A stretch of 64,000 nucleotides of DNA, from positions 124,001-188,000 of the forward strand of contig CANQAN010000002.1 in NCBI GenBank assembly GCA_947588965.1. The letters are read 5' to 3'. The DNA comes from an uncultured Helicobacteraceae bacterium (lineage in GTDB: Bacteria; Campylobacterota; Campylobacteria; Campylobacterales; Helicobacteraceae). Positions within the stretch are counted from its first letter, which is position 1. Each line of letters begins with the position of its first letter. Positions 18,089-27,021 of this stretch are shown piece by piece. Under the pieces are notes generated by a model. That model saw only the letters and a list, made by a program, of their open reading frames with translations, ran no database searches and was not told where the DNA came from. The translations under genes and the position numbers were made by a program.

Positions 18089-19309
18089 TCATTTTGTAAT
18101 CCTCTTAAAGATAAGTGATGTGTTGATTCCACCAAATGCGAAGTTATTATTCATAACAAAGTCGGTTTTGATGTCTCTTATGTCCCTAATATAGTCTAGT
18201 TTTGCACATTCTTTGTCAATGTTTGTGAGATTTATGGTAGGATAAAACAGCTCCTCTTGCATCATCATAAAACTCGCAATACTCTCTAAGGCTCCACAAG
18301 CTCCAAGTGTGTGTCCAAGATAACTCTTCAGCGAACTGATAGGAATCCTCTCTCCAAACACCTCGTGTGTTGCTATGGATTCCACAATGTCGCCTTGTTT
18401 TGTCGCCGTCGCGTGGGCATTGACATAGCCGATCTGATCGGGATTGAGTTTGGCATCTTGTAGGGCTAATTCCATAGCACTTTTCATTGTGGCGCTTTGT
18501 GGTCTTGTGATGTGCGTTCCATCGCAAGTTGAGCCAAATCCTACAACTTCAGCAAGGGGCGTAACCTTGCGTTCTTTCACACTCTCTTCACTCTCTAAGA
18601 CGAGCATTCCCGCCCCCTCGCCAATCACCAAACCATCGCGATTTTCATCAAAGGGGCTTGGCGTGAGCTTGGGGGTGGTATTCTTTTGACTTGTAGCATA
18701 CAGAGAGTTAAATACGAAGCATTCACTTGGGCACAATTCTTCTGCGCCTCCTGCTAACATCATAGGAATTTTTCCGTATTTAATGGCTTCATAGGCATAG
18801 CCAATTGCGTGAGAAGCCGAAGTACAAGCACTTGAAGTTGGGATAATGCGACCTTTAAGCCCATAAAAGATTGCGACATTTGCTGCTGTCGTGTGGGGCA
18901 TGGATTTGATATAGGAATTAGCATTGCAGTCATTTTCGGCATCCAAAAAGATTTTTGCAAGTTGTAAGACAGCATCGGTGCTTCCCGTGCTAGAGCCACT
19001 TGCAACACCCATTCTACCATCTTGTATGCGTTCATCATTGAGTAAATGAGCCATTTTTAGCGCAAGTCCCGCTGCCTCAACGCTGTATTGTGAGACTCTG
19101 CCCAAACTCCTTAGTTGTTTGCGTGTCCATTCTTGTGGATGTTTGTAGTCAATTATTGGTGCAGCAAGAAAGGTCGTGAGTTCTTTGATATTTTGCCATT
19201 GTGGCATAAATTGCACAGCGTTTTGTTGTGCTAAAAATCCGCTTCTCATTTCCTCCCAGCTTTTCCCAAATGCGCTTATGATTCCATAACCTGTAACAAA
19301 AACTCTCAA
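18089..19309 (-). CDS. APE beta-ketoacyl-ACP synthase (FabF-type), copy 1
   Basis: Condensing enzyme of about 406 residues. The Cys nucleophile is in IIPTSSACTSASHA, with catalytic His residues in NAHATATKQGD and YLGHTLGACGALE, so it is active by motif. No ATG is suitable: the frame starts RVFVTGYGIIS after a GGAGGA ribosome site with TTG at 19309 (5-nt spacing) or GTG at 19312, both overlapping the stop of the ketoreductase gene. Together with the second ketosynthase (20464-21618) it should elongate the polyene. Confidence 0.88.
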   Translation of the reverse strand: MRVFVTGYGIISAFGKSWEEMRSGFLAQQNAVQFMPQWQNIKELTTFLAAPIIDYKHPQEWTRKQLRSLGRVSQYSVEAAGLALKMAHLLNDERIQDGRMGVASGSSTGSTDAVLQLAKIFLDAENDCNANSYIKSMPHTTAANVAIFYGLKGRIIPTSSACTSASHAIGYAYEAIKYGKIPMMLAGGAEELCPSECFVFNSLYATSQKNTTPKLTPSPFDENRDGLVIGEGAGMLVLESEESVKERKVTPLAEVVGFGSTCDGTHITRPQSATMKSAMELALQDAKLNPDQIGYVNAHATATKQGDIVESIATHEVFGERIPISSLKSYLGHTLGACGALESIASFMMMQEELFYPTINLTNIDKECAKLDYIRDIRDIKTDFVMNNNFAFGGINTSLIFKRITK

Positions 19310-20016
19310 CACAATCCTCCATTGACACCAATGACTTGCTTTGTGATATATGAGGATTCCTCTCCTAAGAGAAAGCGCACGAGACTTGCGACTTCTTGTA
19401 CATTTCCGCAACGTTTTGCAGGAATGAGCTTGAGGATTTCTTCATAAAAAGGGTGATTTTGTGTCATGTCTGTGTCAATGAGTCCGGGTGCTACGACATT
19501 GACATTGATATTGCGACTTGCAAGCTCTATGGCAAGGGATTTTGCAGCTCCGATAAGCCCAGCCTTAGACGCACTATAATTTGTCTGTCCGCGATTCCCC
19601 ATGATTCCCGATACAGAACTCATAACCACGATTCTACCCTGCTTCTTCTTCACCATAGGCATTAAGAGGGGAGATAAGACATTATAAAAGCTATTAAGAT
19701 TCGTATCAATGACATCTCTCCAATGCTGAAGTTCTAATGCTACAAAGGTGTTGTCCTCTGTGATTCCAGCATTGAGTACGACACCCCAGAGGGCTTCGTT
19801 TTCAAACCTTTTGCCAAAGACATTGTGACACTCCTGTGGATCCTTCACATCGCAGACTAAATATTCTGCATTGAGTTCCTTGCTAAGAGCTTTAAGGCTC
19901 TCACTTTCTGTGCGCCCATGTAGAATCACCCCATAGCCCTTATGAGACAAATCACATGCGATTCCTGCGCCGATCCCACGACTTGAGCCTGTGATTAAAA
20001 CCTTTTTCAACGACAC
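19306..20016 (-). CDS. APE 3-oxoacyl-ACP reductase (FabG-type)
   Basis: Short-chain dehydrogenase, 236 residues, that would reduce the beta-keto group during polyene elongation. Motifs: the NADPH loop VLITGSSRGIGAG, LNAGITED, and the Ser-Tyr-Lys triad in MSSVSGIMGNRGQTNYSASKAG. Its stop overlaps the start of the next ketosynthase, and its own start lies 3 bp after the dehydratase gene. Housekeeping FabG is the alternative, but the location inside the APE operon makes a dedicated enzyme much more likely. Confidence 0.92.
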   Translation of the reverse strand: MSLKKVLITGSSRGIGAGIACDLSHKGYGVILHGRTESESLKALSKELNAEYLVCDVKDPQECHNVFGKRFENEALWGVVLNAGITEDNTFVALELQHWRDVIDTNLNSFYNVLSPLLMPMVKKKQGRIVVMSSVSGIMGNRGQTNYSASKAGLIGAAKSLAIELASRNINVNVVAPGLIDTDMTQNHPFYEEILKLIPAKRCGNVQEVASLVRFLLGEESSYITKQVIGVNGGLC

Positions 20017-20019
20017 TCC

Positions 20020-20463
20020 TTATTCTTTGGATTCCAAAATTTGCTCTAAAAATGCACTATTAGGATTTAAGACACTAATCGTGGCTTCTGCGATGAGCTC
20101 TTCTTTGCAATATGCGCGACTGTCATAGACACCAAGCCCATTTTTATCTTGCATAGAAATTTGCGTGATGATATCAATTGTGTCTCCGATTCTCACAAAG
20201 GGCTTAAAAATCTTAAAACCTCTAGCCCCAAGCAAGAATCCTAGCTTCTGACGACTTTCCTTATCGCCAAGCCCACGAAAGACGACAAGGCTTTGTGCCA
20301 TCATTTCTAAGGTTAAAAAGGTGTAAAAATATTCTCTCTCTAAAAATGCATTATCTGCACCGATCGTGGATTGCACATGAATAGAATCAGCATCCACCTC
20401 TATAACTTTGTCTAAAAGAACCATATCCCCGCTATGTGGAATCAAATTTTCAATCTCTTGCAT
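20020..20463 (-). CDS. APE 3-hydroxyacyl-ACP dehydratase (ApeP-like hotdog)
   Basis: 147-residue hotdog protein. The opening IENLIPHSGDMVLLDKVIEV carries the catalytic-type His of the APE dehydratase family, and the middle contains the central hotdog helix FYTFLTLEMMAQSLVVF. It would remove water after each ketoreduction, leaving conjugated double bonds. With the hotdog domain fused to the ligase (13504-15135) the locus has two dehydratases, as expected for APE synthases. It abuts the ketosynthase gene at 20464 with no gap. Confidence 0.83.
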   Translation of the reverse strand: MQEIENLIPHSGDMVLLDKVIEVDADSIHVQSTIGADNAFLEREYFYTFLTLEMMAQSLVVFRGLGDKESRQKLGFLLGARGFKIFKPFVRIGDTIDIITQISMQDKNGLGVYDSRAYCKEELIAEATISVLNPNSAFLEQILESKE

Positions 20464-21618
20464 TTAAACTCCAAAAATCAACGCGCAATTATCCCCGCCA
20501 AATGCGAAAGATAAAGAGAGCGCATTGCAAATCTTTTTCTTTTGTGCTGTCTGAATGAGCGCAATTTGAGGTAATGTCTCATCAAATGCATTATCAAAGC
20601 GATGGATGGGCAATGTCGCAACACCCTCTTGTGCGCTTTGTCGCAGACATTCTAAGCACACAACAGCCTCTAGCGCACCCGCCGCGCCAAGCGTGTGACC
20701 CATCGCTGATTTTGTGCTACTGCAAAGAGTTGCGTCAAAAAGAGAATGCAAAAGTTTGGCTTCCATTTTGTCATTTGCAAGTGTGCCTGTGCCGTGCAGA
20801 TTAATATAATCAATGTCTTTAGGGAGTAAATGTGCCATTTCAAGCGCATTTTGGAGCATTTCTGTCTGTGTTCTGCAGGATTCATCGGGCTTTGTGATAT
20901 GAAAGGCATCATTATTGCTCCCATAACCCTTAAATTCAATGAGAGATTCTTGTGGGCTTAACAAGAAAACCCCCGCACCCTCGCCGAGATTGACACCATT
21001 GCGGTTTTTTGAGAAAGGAAGGCTCTCTGTATCGCTTAGAATCTCTAAGGAATCAAAGCCAAAAAGTGTGAGAGTGTTTAAACTATCCACACCACCGCAT
21101 ATGACAGCATCACAGAGGTTTTTATCGCAGAGTTCTTTTGCGCTTATGAGGGCCTTTCCGCCTGAAGTGCAAGCACTAGAGATTCCGAAATTAAGCCCTT
21201 TGAGACCAAAAATATGCGCAACAAACGCGCTTGGATTGCTTAATGTGTTGCGCTTAGTGAATGTTTCAGAATCTGTGGTGGCGAGATTTTTGAGATTTTC
21301 TTCTACGGCACTTGTGGTTGTGCCAATGACAACAGCGATTCTGTCTTGCCCATATTTTGAAATGGCTTTGTTAATAGATTCTTTCATGGGCAAAAGGGCT
21401 TGAGCGAGAATCCAATTTGTGCGCGAATGGAAATGTGAGGGAAGGTCTCTAAAGAGGCTTAAATCTTCTGTCTCCTCAATCTCTGCAAGGGCGAATTTCT
21501 TGCCCCTAATCGTCTTTTTGTGAATGGAATTTGTCTGCACAGCAAGATTGCTTAGGATCTCTTTTGGATTCTTGCCAAGATTACAAAATCCGCTAAAGTC
21601 ATTAATAAACGCTTTCAA
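20464..21618 (-). CDS. APE beta-ketoacyl-ACP synthase, copy 2
   Basis: 384-residue ketosynthase with an intact catalytic set: Cys in GISSACTSGGKALI, His in NLHGTGTLANDK and His in AMGHTLGAAGALE. It is clearly diverged from copy 1. The N-terminus (MKAFINDFSGFCNLGKNPKEIL) is unlike FabF and typical of APE-specific ketosynthases. One of the two full ketosynthases should pair with the inactive subunit at 16915-17574; sequence alone does not tell me which. Its start overlaps the lipoprotein gene by 17 bp. Confidence 0.88.
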   Translation of the reverse strand: MKAFINDFSGFCNLGKNPKEILSNLAVQTNSIHKKTIRGKKFALAEIEETEDLSLFRDLPSHFHSRTNWILAQALLPMKESINKAISKYGQDRIAVVIGTTTSAVEENLKNLATTDSETFTKRNTLSNPSAFVAHIFGLKGLNFGISSACTSGGKALISAKELCDKNLCDAVICGGVDSLNTLTLFGFDSLEILSDTESLPFSKNRNGVNLGEGAGVFLLSPQESLIEFKGYGSNNDAFHITKPDESCRTQTEMLQNALEMAHLLPKDIDYINLHGTGTLANDKMEAKLLHSLFDATLCSSTKSAMGHTLGAAGALEAVVCLECLRQSAQEGVATLPIHRFDNAFDETLPQIALIQTAQKKKICNALSLSFAFGGDNCALIFGV

Positions 21619-21970
21619 GTTCTCTCACCTTTATTGTGTCAGATTGGATTTTGAATTCCTTGTAATGCTCGTTTTGTTCTAGCATTTGTAATGTTTCTAT
21701 GAAAATTCTATCATGCAAGGGATGGGGGTGCAAAAACTTTTGAGAGTGGAATTTCCCTGCGCTTAAAGTCTTGCTTGAGAGCGGAATCCCTAAGCTATCA
21801 AAGAGGGAAAAGTTATAACTCTCATCCTTATGAGAGATGTATAACACACTCTTTGTGTCGTTTGTTTCAACAAGAAAGCCCTTTTGTGAAAAATAGGGCA
21901 ATGTGATTGAAGGATAAGAGGCGCATCCACACATGATAACAGATATGAGCAAAAGGGCTAAGACTTGCAA
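21602..21970 (-). CDS. APE locus lipoprotein (DUF3261-like)
   Basis: 122-residue predicted outer-membrane lipoprotein: a short hydrophobic signal ends at the lipobox region IMCGCAS. The mature part is small and beta-rich. Comparable lipoproteins sit between the oxidoreductase and ketosynthase genes in other APE loci and may take part in pigment delivery to the outer membrane together with the LolA-like protein (inference). No ATG fits; a TTG at 21970 overlapping the oxidoreductase stop, with GGTGG upstream, is the best start. Confidence 0.7.
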   Translation of the reverse strand: MQVLALLLISVIMCGCASYPSITLPYFSQKGFLVETNDTKSVLYISHKDESYNFSLFDSLGIPLSSKTLSAGKFHSQKFLHPHPLHDRIFIETLQMLEQNEHYKEFKIQSDTIKVRELESVY

Positions 21971-23169
21971 TATTGAGCCACCGCTTTGAGGGCTTCATCA
22001 GACTTCACCACATAGGGATTCGTGCTATCCCATGCATAACCCGCTAGAATAGAGCAAATGTTGCGCTTGACCTCGTTGTTTTCATTCTCCGCATAAATCA
22101 CATCTTGAAAAGTCCCATCATACCAGCCTTGCACATAGGTTCTAAAGGCATTAATGCCCATCATAAGAGGTTTGACATATTCTTCATTAAAATCCACATT
22201 TTCACCCCTAAACGCTCTTATGATGCATTGTGTGGCGAGTTTCGCAGAGACCATCGCAATCGTAACGCCAGAACTAAACACGGGATCCAAAAATTCACTT
22301 GCATTTCCAAGCAAGACAAACCTCTCTCCAAAGAGTGTTTTGACATCTTTAGAATAAGAGCTAATCGTTCTAACAGGCGTGTCCCACAGAGCATTATCAA
22401 GCAATCGTTTTAGCATGGGGGCCTTATAGACATGTGATTTGAGAATCTCATCACTAGAGCAATGCGGAATGTCTAGGACTTCTGCCTCTCCGACGACACC
22501 GATACTGCAACGTCCATTAGAAAAGGGAATCAACCAAAACCACACACTTCTGTCTTCAGGATGCGTTGTTATGAGAATCTTTTTTCTGTCATAGAGGACT
22601 TCTGTGATATTGTCTTGTATGTGCGTGAAATAAGCCTTTCTAGGCTTTAAACATGAGGGCGTTTCAAGATCTAAAAGACGTGGCAAGACGCGTCCATAAC
22701 CACTTGCATCTACGATATATTGCGCACAAATGCGTTCTCCATTAGAGAGAGCGACTTCTATGTGACTGTCTTTATTTTCTACATTTTCAACCGCCACACC
22801 AAAAATCACTTCAACGCCTTGTTTTTGTGCCTCATCAATGAGGAGTTTGTCAAAGTCCGCCCTCTGCACTTGGAAAGTCGTCCCATCTCCTGCGCTGCTT
22901 TTATCACAAAAGTCAAAATAGCGGTATTTATCTTTATAGCTGAACGCCGCTCCATTTTTAAATTGGAATCCATGCGCCTTAACCGCTTCCAAGAATCCTG
23001 CCTCGCGCAAGACATTCATGCAGTTTGGCAAGAGGCTCTCGCCAATGACAAAGCGCGGAAAATACTCCTTTTCTATGCAAAGCACATCGATTCCTGCGCG
23101 TTTTAAAAACGCACTTGCAAGTGAGCCACTAGGTCCTGCACCGATAACCAAAACATCAACTTCTCTCAT
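21958..23169 (-). CDS. APE locus FAD-dependent oxidoreductase (halogenase/geranylgeranyl reductase-like)
   Basis: 403 residues, GR2-type flavoprotein. The FAD-binding loop VLVIGAGPSGSLASAFLKRAG is at the N-terminus, with the downstream GNASEFLDPVFSSGVTIAM motif that contacts FAD. It resembles the flavoproteins of flexirubin and APE clusters that are grouped with tryptophan halogenases; there is no WxWxIP halogenase motif, so oxidation or tailoring of the aryl head is more likely than halogenation. Its ATG overlaps the stop of the methyltransferase gene (TAATG), tying the two genes together. Confidence 0.85.
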   Translation of the reverse strand: MREVDVLVIGAGPSGSLASAFLKRAGIDVLCIEKEYFPRFVIGESLLPNCMNVLREAGFLEAVKAHGFQFKNGAAFSYKDKYRYFDFCDKSSAGDGTTFQVQRADFDKLLIDEAQKQGVEVIFGVAVENVENKDSHIEVALSNGERICAQYIVDASGYGRVLPRLLDLETPSCLKPRKAYFTHIQDNITEVLYDRKKILITTHPEDRSVWFWLIPFSNGRCSIGVVGEAEVLDIPHCSSDEILKSHVYKAPMLKRLLDNALWDTPVRTISSYSKDVKTLFGERFVLLGNASEFLDPVFSSGVTIAMVSAKLATQCIIRAFRGENVDFNEEYVKPLMMGINAFRTYVQGWYDGTFQDVIYAENENNEVKRNICSILAGYAWDSTNPYVVKSDEALKAVAQYCKS

Positions 23170-24086
23170 TAAGCCTCCAAAATTTCTGTTTTTTTTGACT
23201 GCAATCTCTTGCAGATGATTTGATAATAATGTGGATTCCTCTCAATTCCGATATATTTGCGCTTGAGTTCCTTTGCAGCCTGCAAACTAGAGCCACAGCC
23301 ACAGAAGGGATCCAGCACGATTTGTCCCTCTAGAGTTGTCAATTCTATCAAATAGCGCATTAAAGAGAGCGGTTTTTGCGCAGGATGCAATCCCCTATCT
23401 CCACGTTCCGTCTTGCATTTGATGCAGTTTGAGCACACTTCAAGCCCACGATTGAGTAAAGGATTGCTTTTGATTGCCCATTCGTTGAATCCTCCCAATT
23501 CATTTTGTGCGATGTTGTCCGTGAGTGTTGTGCCGATGGCATAGGGCTTCATAAACCATAAAATCGGCTCAAAAAGTGGTCTTAAGTTTCCGATTTTCCA
23601 GCCCTGCCATTTTTTTTGATTGGCTCTATCTTTTCTTCTTGCAAACACACTTGAAACATTTTGCGCTCTGTGTGCTGCGCTATCCTTTTGCCATGCAAGC
23701 ATGTCTTTGAAAATAAAGCCCGAATCCTCCAGCGCACAAATGCAACGATGCGCATAGCGCCTCCCTGCAAAAACAAAGCAACTTGCGCCCGGCTTTAAGA
23801 TGCGCAACCATTCTCCTGCCCATTGTCTGCACCATTCATAATATTCATAGGGGATTTTTTTGTCCGCTTCACACCAGCCATTAAGGGGTTTGCCACGTGT
23901 TTTAAAAAGGGGTCTATTCATTTGTGCAGGGCTCATTCCTAAGAGAGCGGAATTTGTATTGCTGTGCAAAATATCCCATTCTTCATAGGAGATTCCATAG
24001 GGAATGTCAGAGAGAATCAAATGCACAAAATCGCTTGGGAAATGTTTGACTTCCGCGATAGAATCGCCACAAATGACTTGATTCAT
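23169..24086 (-). CDS. Orphan beta-class DNA methyltransferase
   Basis: 305 residues. The catalytic motif IV variant SDIPYG (about residue 34) comes before the AdoMet motif LDPFCGCGSSLQAA near the C-terminus, the order of the beta class (N6-adenine or N4-cytosine). HPAQKPLSLMRYLI precedes the AdoMet motif, as in family members. No restriction endonuclease gene is in the window, so it is an orphan here. Its stop overlaps the start of the APE oxidoreductase, placing it first in the pigment operon. The target sequence cannot be predicted. Confidence 0.88.
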   Translation of the reverse strand: MNQVICGDSIAEVKHFPSDFVHLILSDIPYGISYEEWDILHSNTNSALLGMSPAQMNRPLFKTRGKPLNGWCEADKKIPYEYYEWCRQWAGEWLRILKPGASCFVFAGRRYAHRCICALEDSGFIFKDMLAWQKDSAAHRAQNVSSVFARRKDRANQKKWQGWKIGNLRPLFEPILWFMKPYAIGTTLTDNIAQNELGGFNEWAIKSNPLLNRGLEVCSNCIKCKTERGDRGLHPAQKPLSLMRYLIELTTLEGQIVLDPFCGCGSSLQAAKELKRKYIGIERNPHYYQIICKRLQSKKTEILEA

Positions 24087-24277
24087 TGTAATTCTTTAGT
24101 GCAGAACAAAAAAAGATTTTTTAAAAAACAATCAGACATAAAAACGCTCTTTTTTATAAAATTTAACAAAAACTTGACGAATTTTAGCTACCATAAGATA
24201 AATAAAACAGAAACGTACAACTAAAATTTTCGTGGATTTTAACAAAAGCTTAGTAAAAAATCATTAAAAGAGTTCAA
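24087..24277. other. Divergent intergenic region between the two APE arms
   Basis: 191 bp, very AT-rich, separates the minus arm (methyltransferase first) from the plus arm (LolA-like first). It must hold promoters for both. A TTTTTATAAA element around 24151-24160 could serve as a -10 on either strand, and TTGACG occurs near 24172 on the plus strand, but I see no well spaced promoter or clear operator palindrome. Confidence 0.3.
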
Positions 24278-24811
24278 ATGCGTATTTTTGTCGTGTTGTT
24301 TTGTGCAATTACTCTATGTTTTGCCCTTGATTTTAAGGATTTAGAGGGTTTGAGAGATCAGGAATTGCAGGGGAGGTTTGTGCAAACAAAAACACTCAAA
24401 GCCTTTGAAAACGACATTGTGTTTGAGGGGGTGTTTTGGTATAACAAAACAGAAGTGTTGTGGGAGGTGCAAAGCCCGATAAAAAATGTCTTAAAAATCA
24501 CGGCTCAAGGTGTTTTAGAGCAAAAGGATTCTCATTGGATTCCACTCCAAACAAGCAGCGAAAAGACATTGTTTTTAGAAATGTTGCATTTAAACATTCA
24601 GACTTTAGAAAAGTATTTCACAATGCAATTGGAGGGAGATAGGAGGTTGTGGAATCTTTTTTTAACCCCAAAAAATTCTATCGTGCAGAAAATTTTTAAA
24701 AAGATTCAAATTAAGGGCGCATTTGCCGGCAAGAATCCTCTCATTCAAGAAATATTTCTTGAAGAAAAGGGAGGCGATATAACACACACAAAATTTATTG
24801 TTGCGCAATGA
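24278..24811 (+). CDS. LolA-like periplasmic carrier of APE locus
   Basis: 177 residues with a signal peptide (MRIFVVLFCAITLCFA) and a LolA/LolB-type fold: QGRFVQTKTL, the VFEGVFWYNKTEVLWEV strand pair and the C-terminal ITHTKFIV. APE clusters carry such a protein, thought to ferry the lipid-linked polyene through the periplasm. The last codons overlap the start of the MMPL gene by 4 bp (ATGA), so exporter and carrier are made together. The main housekeeping LolA is presumably elsewhere. Confidence 0.82.
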   Translation: MRIFVVLFCAITLCFALDFKDLEGLRDQELQGRFVQTKTLKAFENDIVFEGVFWYNKTEVLWEVQSPIKNVLKITAQGVLEQKDSHWIPLQTSSEKTLFLEMLHLNIQTLEKYFTMQLEGDRRLWNLFLTPKNSIVQKIFKKIQIKGAFAGKNPLIQEIFLEEKGGDITHTKFIVAQ

Positions 24812-27021
24812 AAAAACTCTCTTTTTTATTCTTTGTCTTAAGCTCTCTTTGGATGGCTTGGATTGTGAGAGATGGTGCTGTGCAGACAGATATTTTTGCA
24901 CTCATTAATCCGCAGTCATCGCTTTATAAAGACATCATCCAAATCACACAGCAAAAAATTGCACGAAATGTTGCCTTTCTCTCTACGGATCATCAATGGT
25001 TGGAATCTTTAGAATCGCTAGAGAGGGGAAACTTTGAAAGCTTCTCTTTACGACAGGATTTAGACTTCAAGCTCTTAGAGGGCTTGAAAATCGCAAGTCT
25101 TAATGAACAAACCTATTTGCAACTCACAAAAAATCCTGCGCAGTTTTTTAATGATCGCGCACAGAGTTTTGTCAATCCCTTTTTACTACGTTTAGACAGC
25201 AAGGATTTGTTGAATTTTGGCGGTGATTCTAGCTTTTTAGGACAGAATCATTTTCAGTTTGACTGGGAATTGGGCATGATTTTCACAGAATTTCAGGGCA
25301 GAAAATATTATCTTGCCCATGCAAGATTAGCTCAAAATTATGATTCTAAGAGCTTTTTAGAGGGTTTAGAGCAAATAGAGCGCATAGAAAATCTCAAAAA
25401 TCAGCAAGGAGGGCATGAGGAATTCTTGGCTATGGGAAATGAGATTTTTGCAAGTGTGGCAAAGTTGCAAGGACACAAAGAGAGCGTTATTTTTGGAGGA
25501 ATCTCTGTGCTTTGCATTACATTATTAATGTATTGTGCCTTTCGTTCTTGGCAGATTTTAAAATTACTCTTAGTTGTTTTGTATAGCTTTTTGTGCGGAA
25601 TTACGGCGGGATTTTTGATTTTTGGAGAGATTCATCTCCTAAGCATTGTTGCAAGTATGAGTTTAATCGGGCTTGTACTGGATTTTTCTATGCATTGGTT
25701 GGGTGATGCGATAGGGCGGAAAATCGTCCCAAAAGATGCATTGAAGCTCTCAAAAGTTTTTTTCAGTGGATTTGTGATTACAAGCGGTGGATATGGGTTT
25801 TTTCTCTTTTCTGGAATGGAGTTTTTGCGACAAATTGCTGTGATTTCTATTTTTGGGCTTTTAGGCTCACTTTTGGTGACATTATTTTTGCTGCCCTTTT
25901 TGTTTGAAAATGTCCAACTCAGTCCGCATAAAAGACTTATGGATGCCATCGATCGCTCCCTTGTGTTTTATCAGAAGTTTGCACTCATTCAAAGGCGCGT
26001 TTTTTTGATTTGCTGTGTGGTTATTGTCGCAGTCTTGCTTGTTTTTATTCCTCAACAAAATTTCAATGATGAGGTGAAAAAATATTCCACGATTCCGCAG
26101 GATTTGCTTGTAGAGACAAAGCGATTCTTAACCATCACAAAGAGCAATCCTCAAACAAATTTTTTGATTCTCAAAAGCAATCATCAAGATTTGATTGATA
26201 AGGAACGCAAGCTTATAAGCGCATTAAAAGAAAAGCATTTGATCGAGGATTATGAGGGGGTGAGCAAGTTTTTTCTCAGTCAAAATGAGCAAAATCACCT
26301 TAAAGAAGTTTTGCAAACGCATAAGAGTGCCTTGATAGAAGCTTTTGGGAAGCTTGGATTTAAAGAGGATTTTGTTGTGCGCTATTTAGAAGAGATTTGC
26401 GCGATTCCAACCCTAAGTGTAGAGGAGATTATGGCGCAATTGCAGTTCCTCAAAAATCATCCTATGGAGACTTTTTTCGTTAATGCAGATACAAGTATTT
26501 TATTTTTGCAAAAACCGCTTGTCAATGCAGAATTTAGGGAGATTTTGGAATCTTTTGATGCCCATTTTATCGATCAGAGTGCGGAGATTAGTCAATATTT
26601 TACAGAGGCTAAAGAACATGCAATATTTTTAAAATTTTGTGCTTTTATCTTTGCCTTCGTCGTCTTGTGCGCTCTTTTTGGATTTAAAGATTCTATAGAA
26701 ATGCTTACGATCCTTTTGCTCTCCTCGTTTTTAAGCCTTGCGATTTTGTTAGTTTGCCATGTGGAGTTGAATATTTTTAGCATTTTTGGCTTGATTTTAG
26801 CCAGCAGTATTGGTGTGGATTATGTGATTTTTGCGACAAATGCGCAGATTCCGCGACAAAAACGTGTCTTTGGGGTTGTGCTTGCGAGTTTGACAAGTCT
26901 CATTTCTTTTGCTATGCTTGGTTTGAGCCAGACTTATGCGGTGTTTAGCTTTGGTGTGAGTGTGAGTTTGTGCTTGAGTTTGTGCGCGTTTTTTGCTCTT
27001 TCTTTGGTGAATCAATGTTGA
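24808..27021 (+). CDS. MMPL/RND-family exporter of APE locus
   Basis: 737-residue inner-membrane transporter: one N-terminal helix, a periplasmic domain of about 180 residues, five to six helices (from about residue 225, ESVIFGGISVLCITLLMYCAF), a second periplasmic domain and another helix bundle ending LSLCAFFALSLVNQC. The repeated half-structure and helix GLVLDFSMHWLGD (with its duplicate SSIGVDYVIFAT) are RND/MMPL traits. It would flip or extrude the polyene lipid. It is coupled to the LolA-like gene upstream and overlaps the phosphopantetheinyl transferase gene by 7 bp. Confidence 0.85.
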   Translation: MKKLSFLFFVLSSLWMAWIVRDGAVQTDIFALINPQSSLYKDIIQITQQKIARNVAFLSTDHQWLESLESLERGNFESFSLRQDLDFKLLEGLKIASLNEQTYLQLTKNPAQFFNDRAQSFVNPFLLRLDSKDLLNFGGDSSFLGQNHFQFDWELGMIFTEFQGRKYYLAHARLAQNYDSKSFLEGLEQIERIENLKNQQGGHEEFLAMGNEIFASVAKLQGHKESVIFGGISVLCITLLMYCAFRSWQILKLLLVVLYSFLCGITAGFLIFGEIHLLSIVASMSLIGLVLDFSMHWLGDAIGRKIVPKDALKLSKVFFSGFVITSGGYGFFLFSGMEFLRQIAVISIFGLLGSLLVTLFLLPFLFENVQLSPHKRLMDAIDRSLVFYQKFALIQRRVFLICCVVIVAVLLVFIPQQNFNDEVKKYSTIPQDLLVETKRFLTITKSNPQTNFLILKSNHQDLIDKERKLISALKEKHLIEDYEGVSKFFLSQNEQNHLKEVLQTHKSALIEAFGKLGFKEDFVVRYLEEICAIPTLSVEEIMAQLQFLKNHPMETFFVNADTSILFLQKPLVNAEFREILESFDAHFIDQSAEISQYFTEAKEHAIFLKFCAFIFAFVVLCALFGFKDSIEMLTILLLSSFLSLAILLVCHVELNIFSIFGLILASSIGVDYVIFATNAQIPRQKRVFGVVLASLTSLISFAMLGLSQTYAVFSFGVSVSLCLSLCAFFALSLVNQC

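Noticed and set aside
18216-18527. Alternative-frame ORFs inside the ketosynthase, ketoreductase and PlsC-like genes
   Set aside because: They overlap conserved catalytic motifs of the real genes and have unnatural amino-acid composition.
21958-23169. Tryptophan halogenase activity for the APE flavoprotein
   Set aside because: The FAD loop is present but the WxWxIP halogenase motif is absent, so I keep it as a general flavin oxidoreductase.
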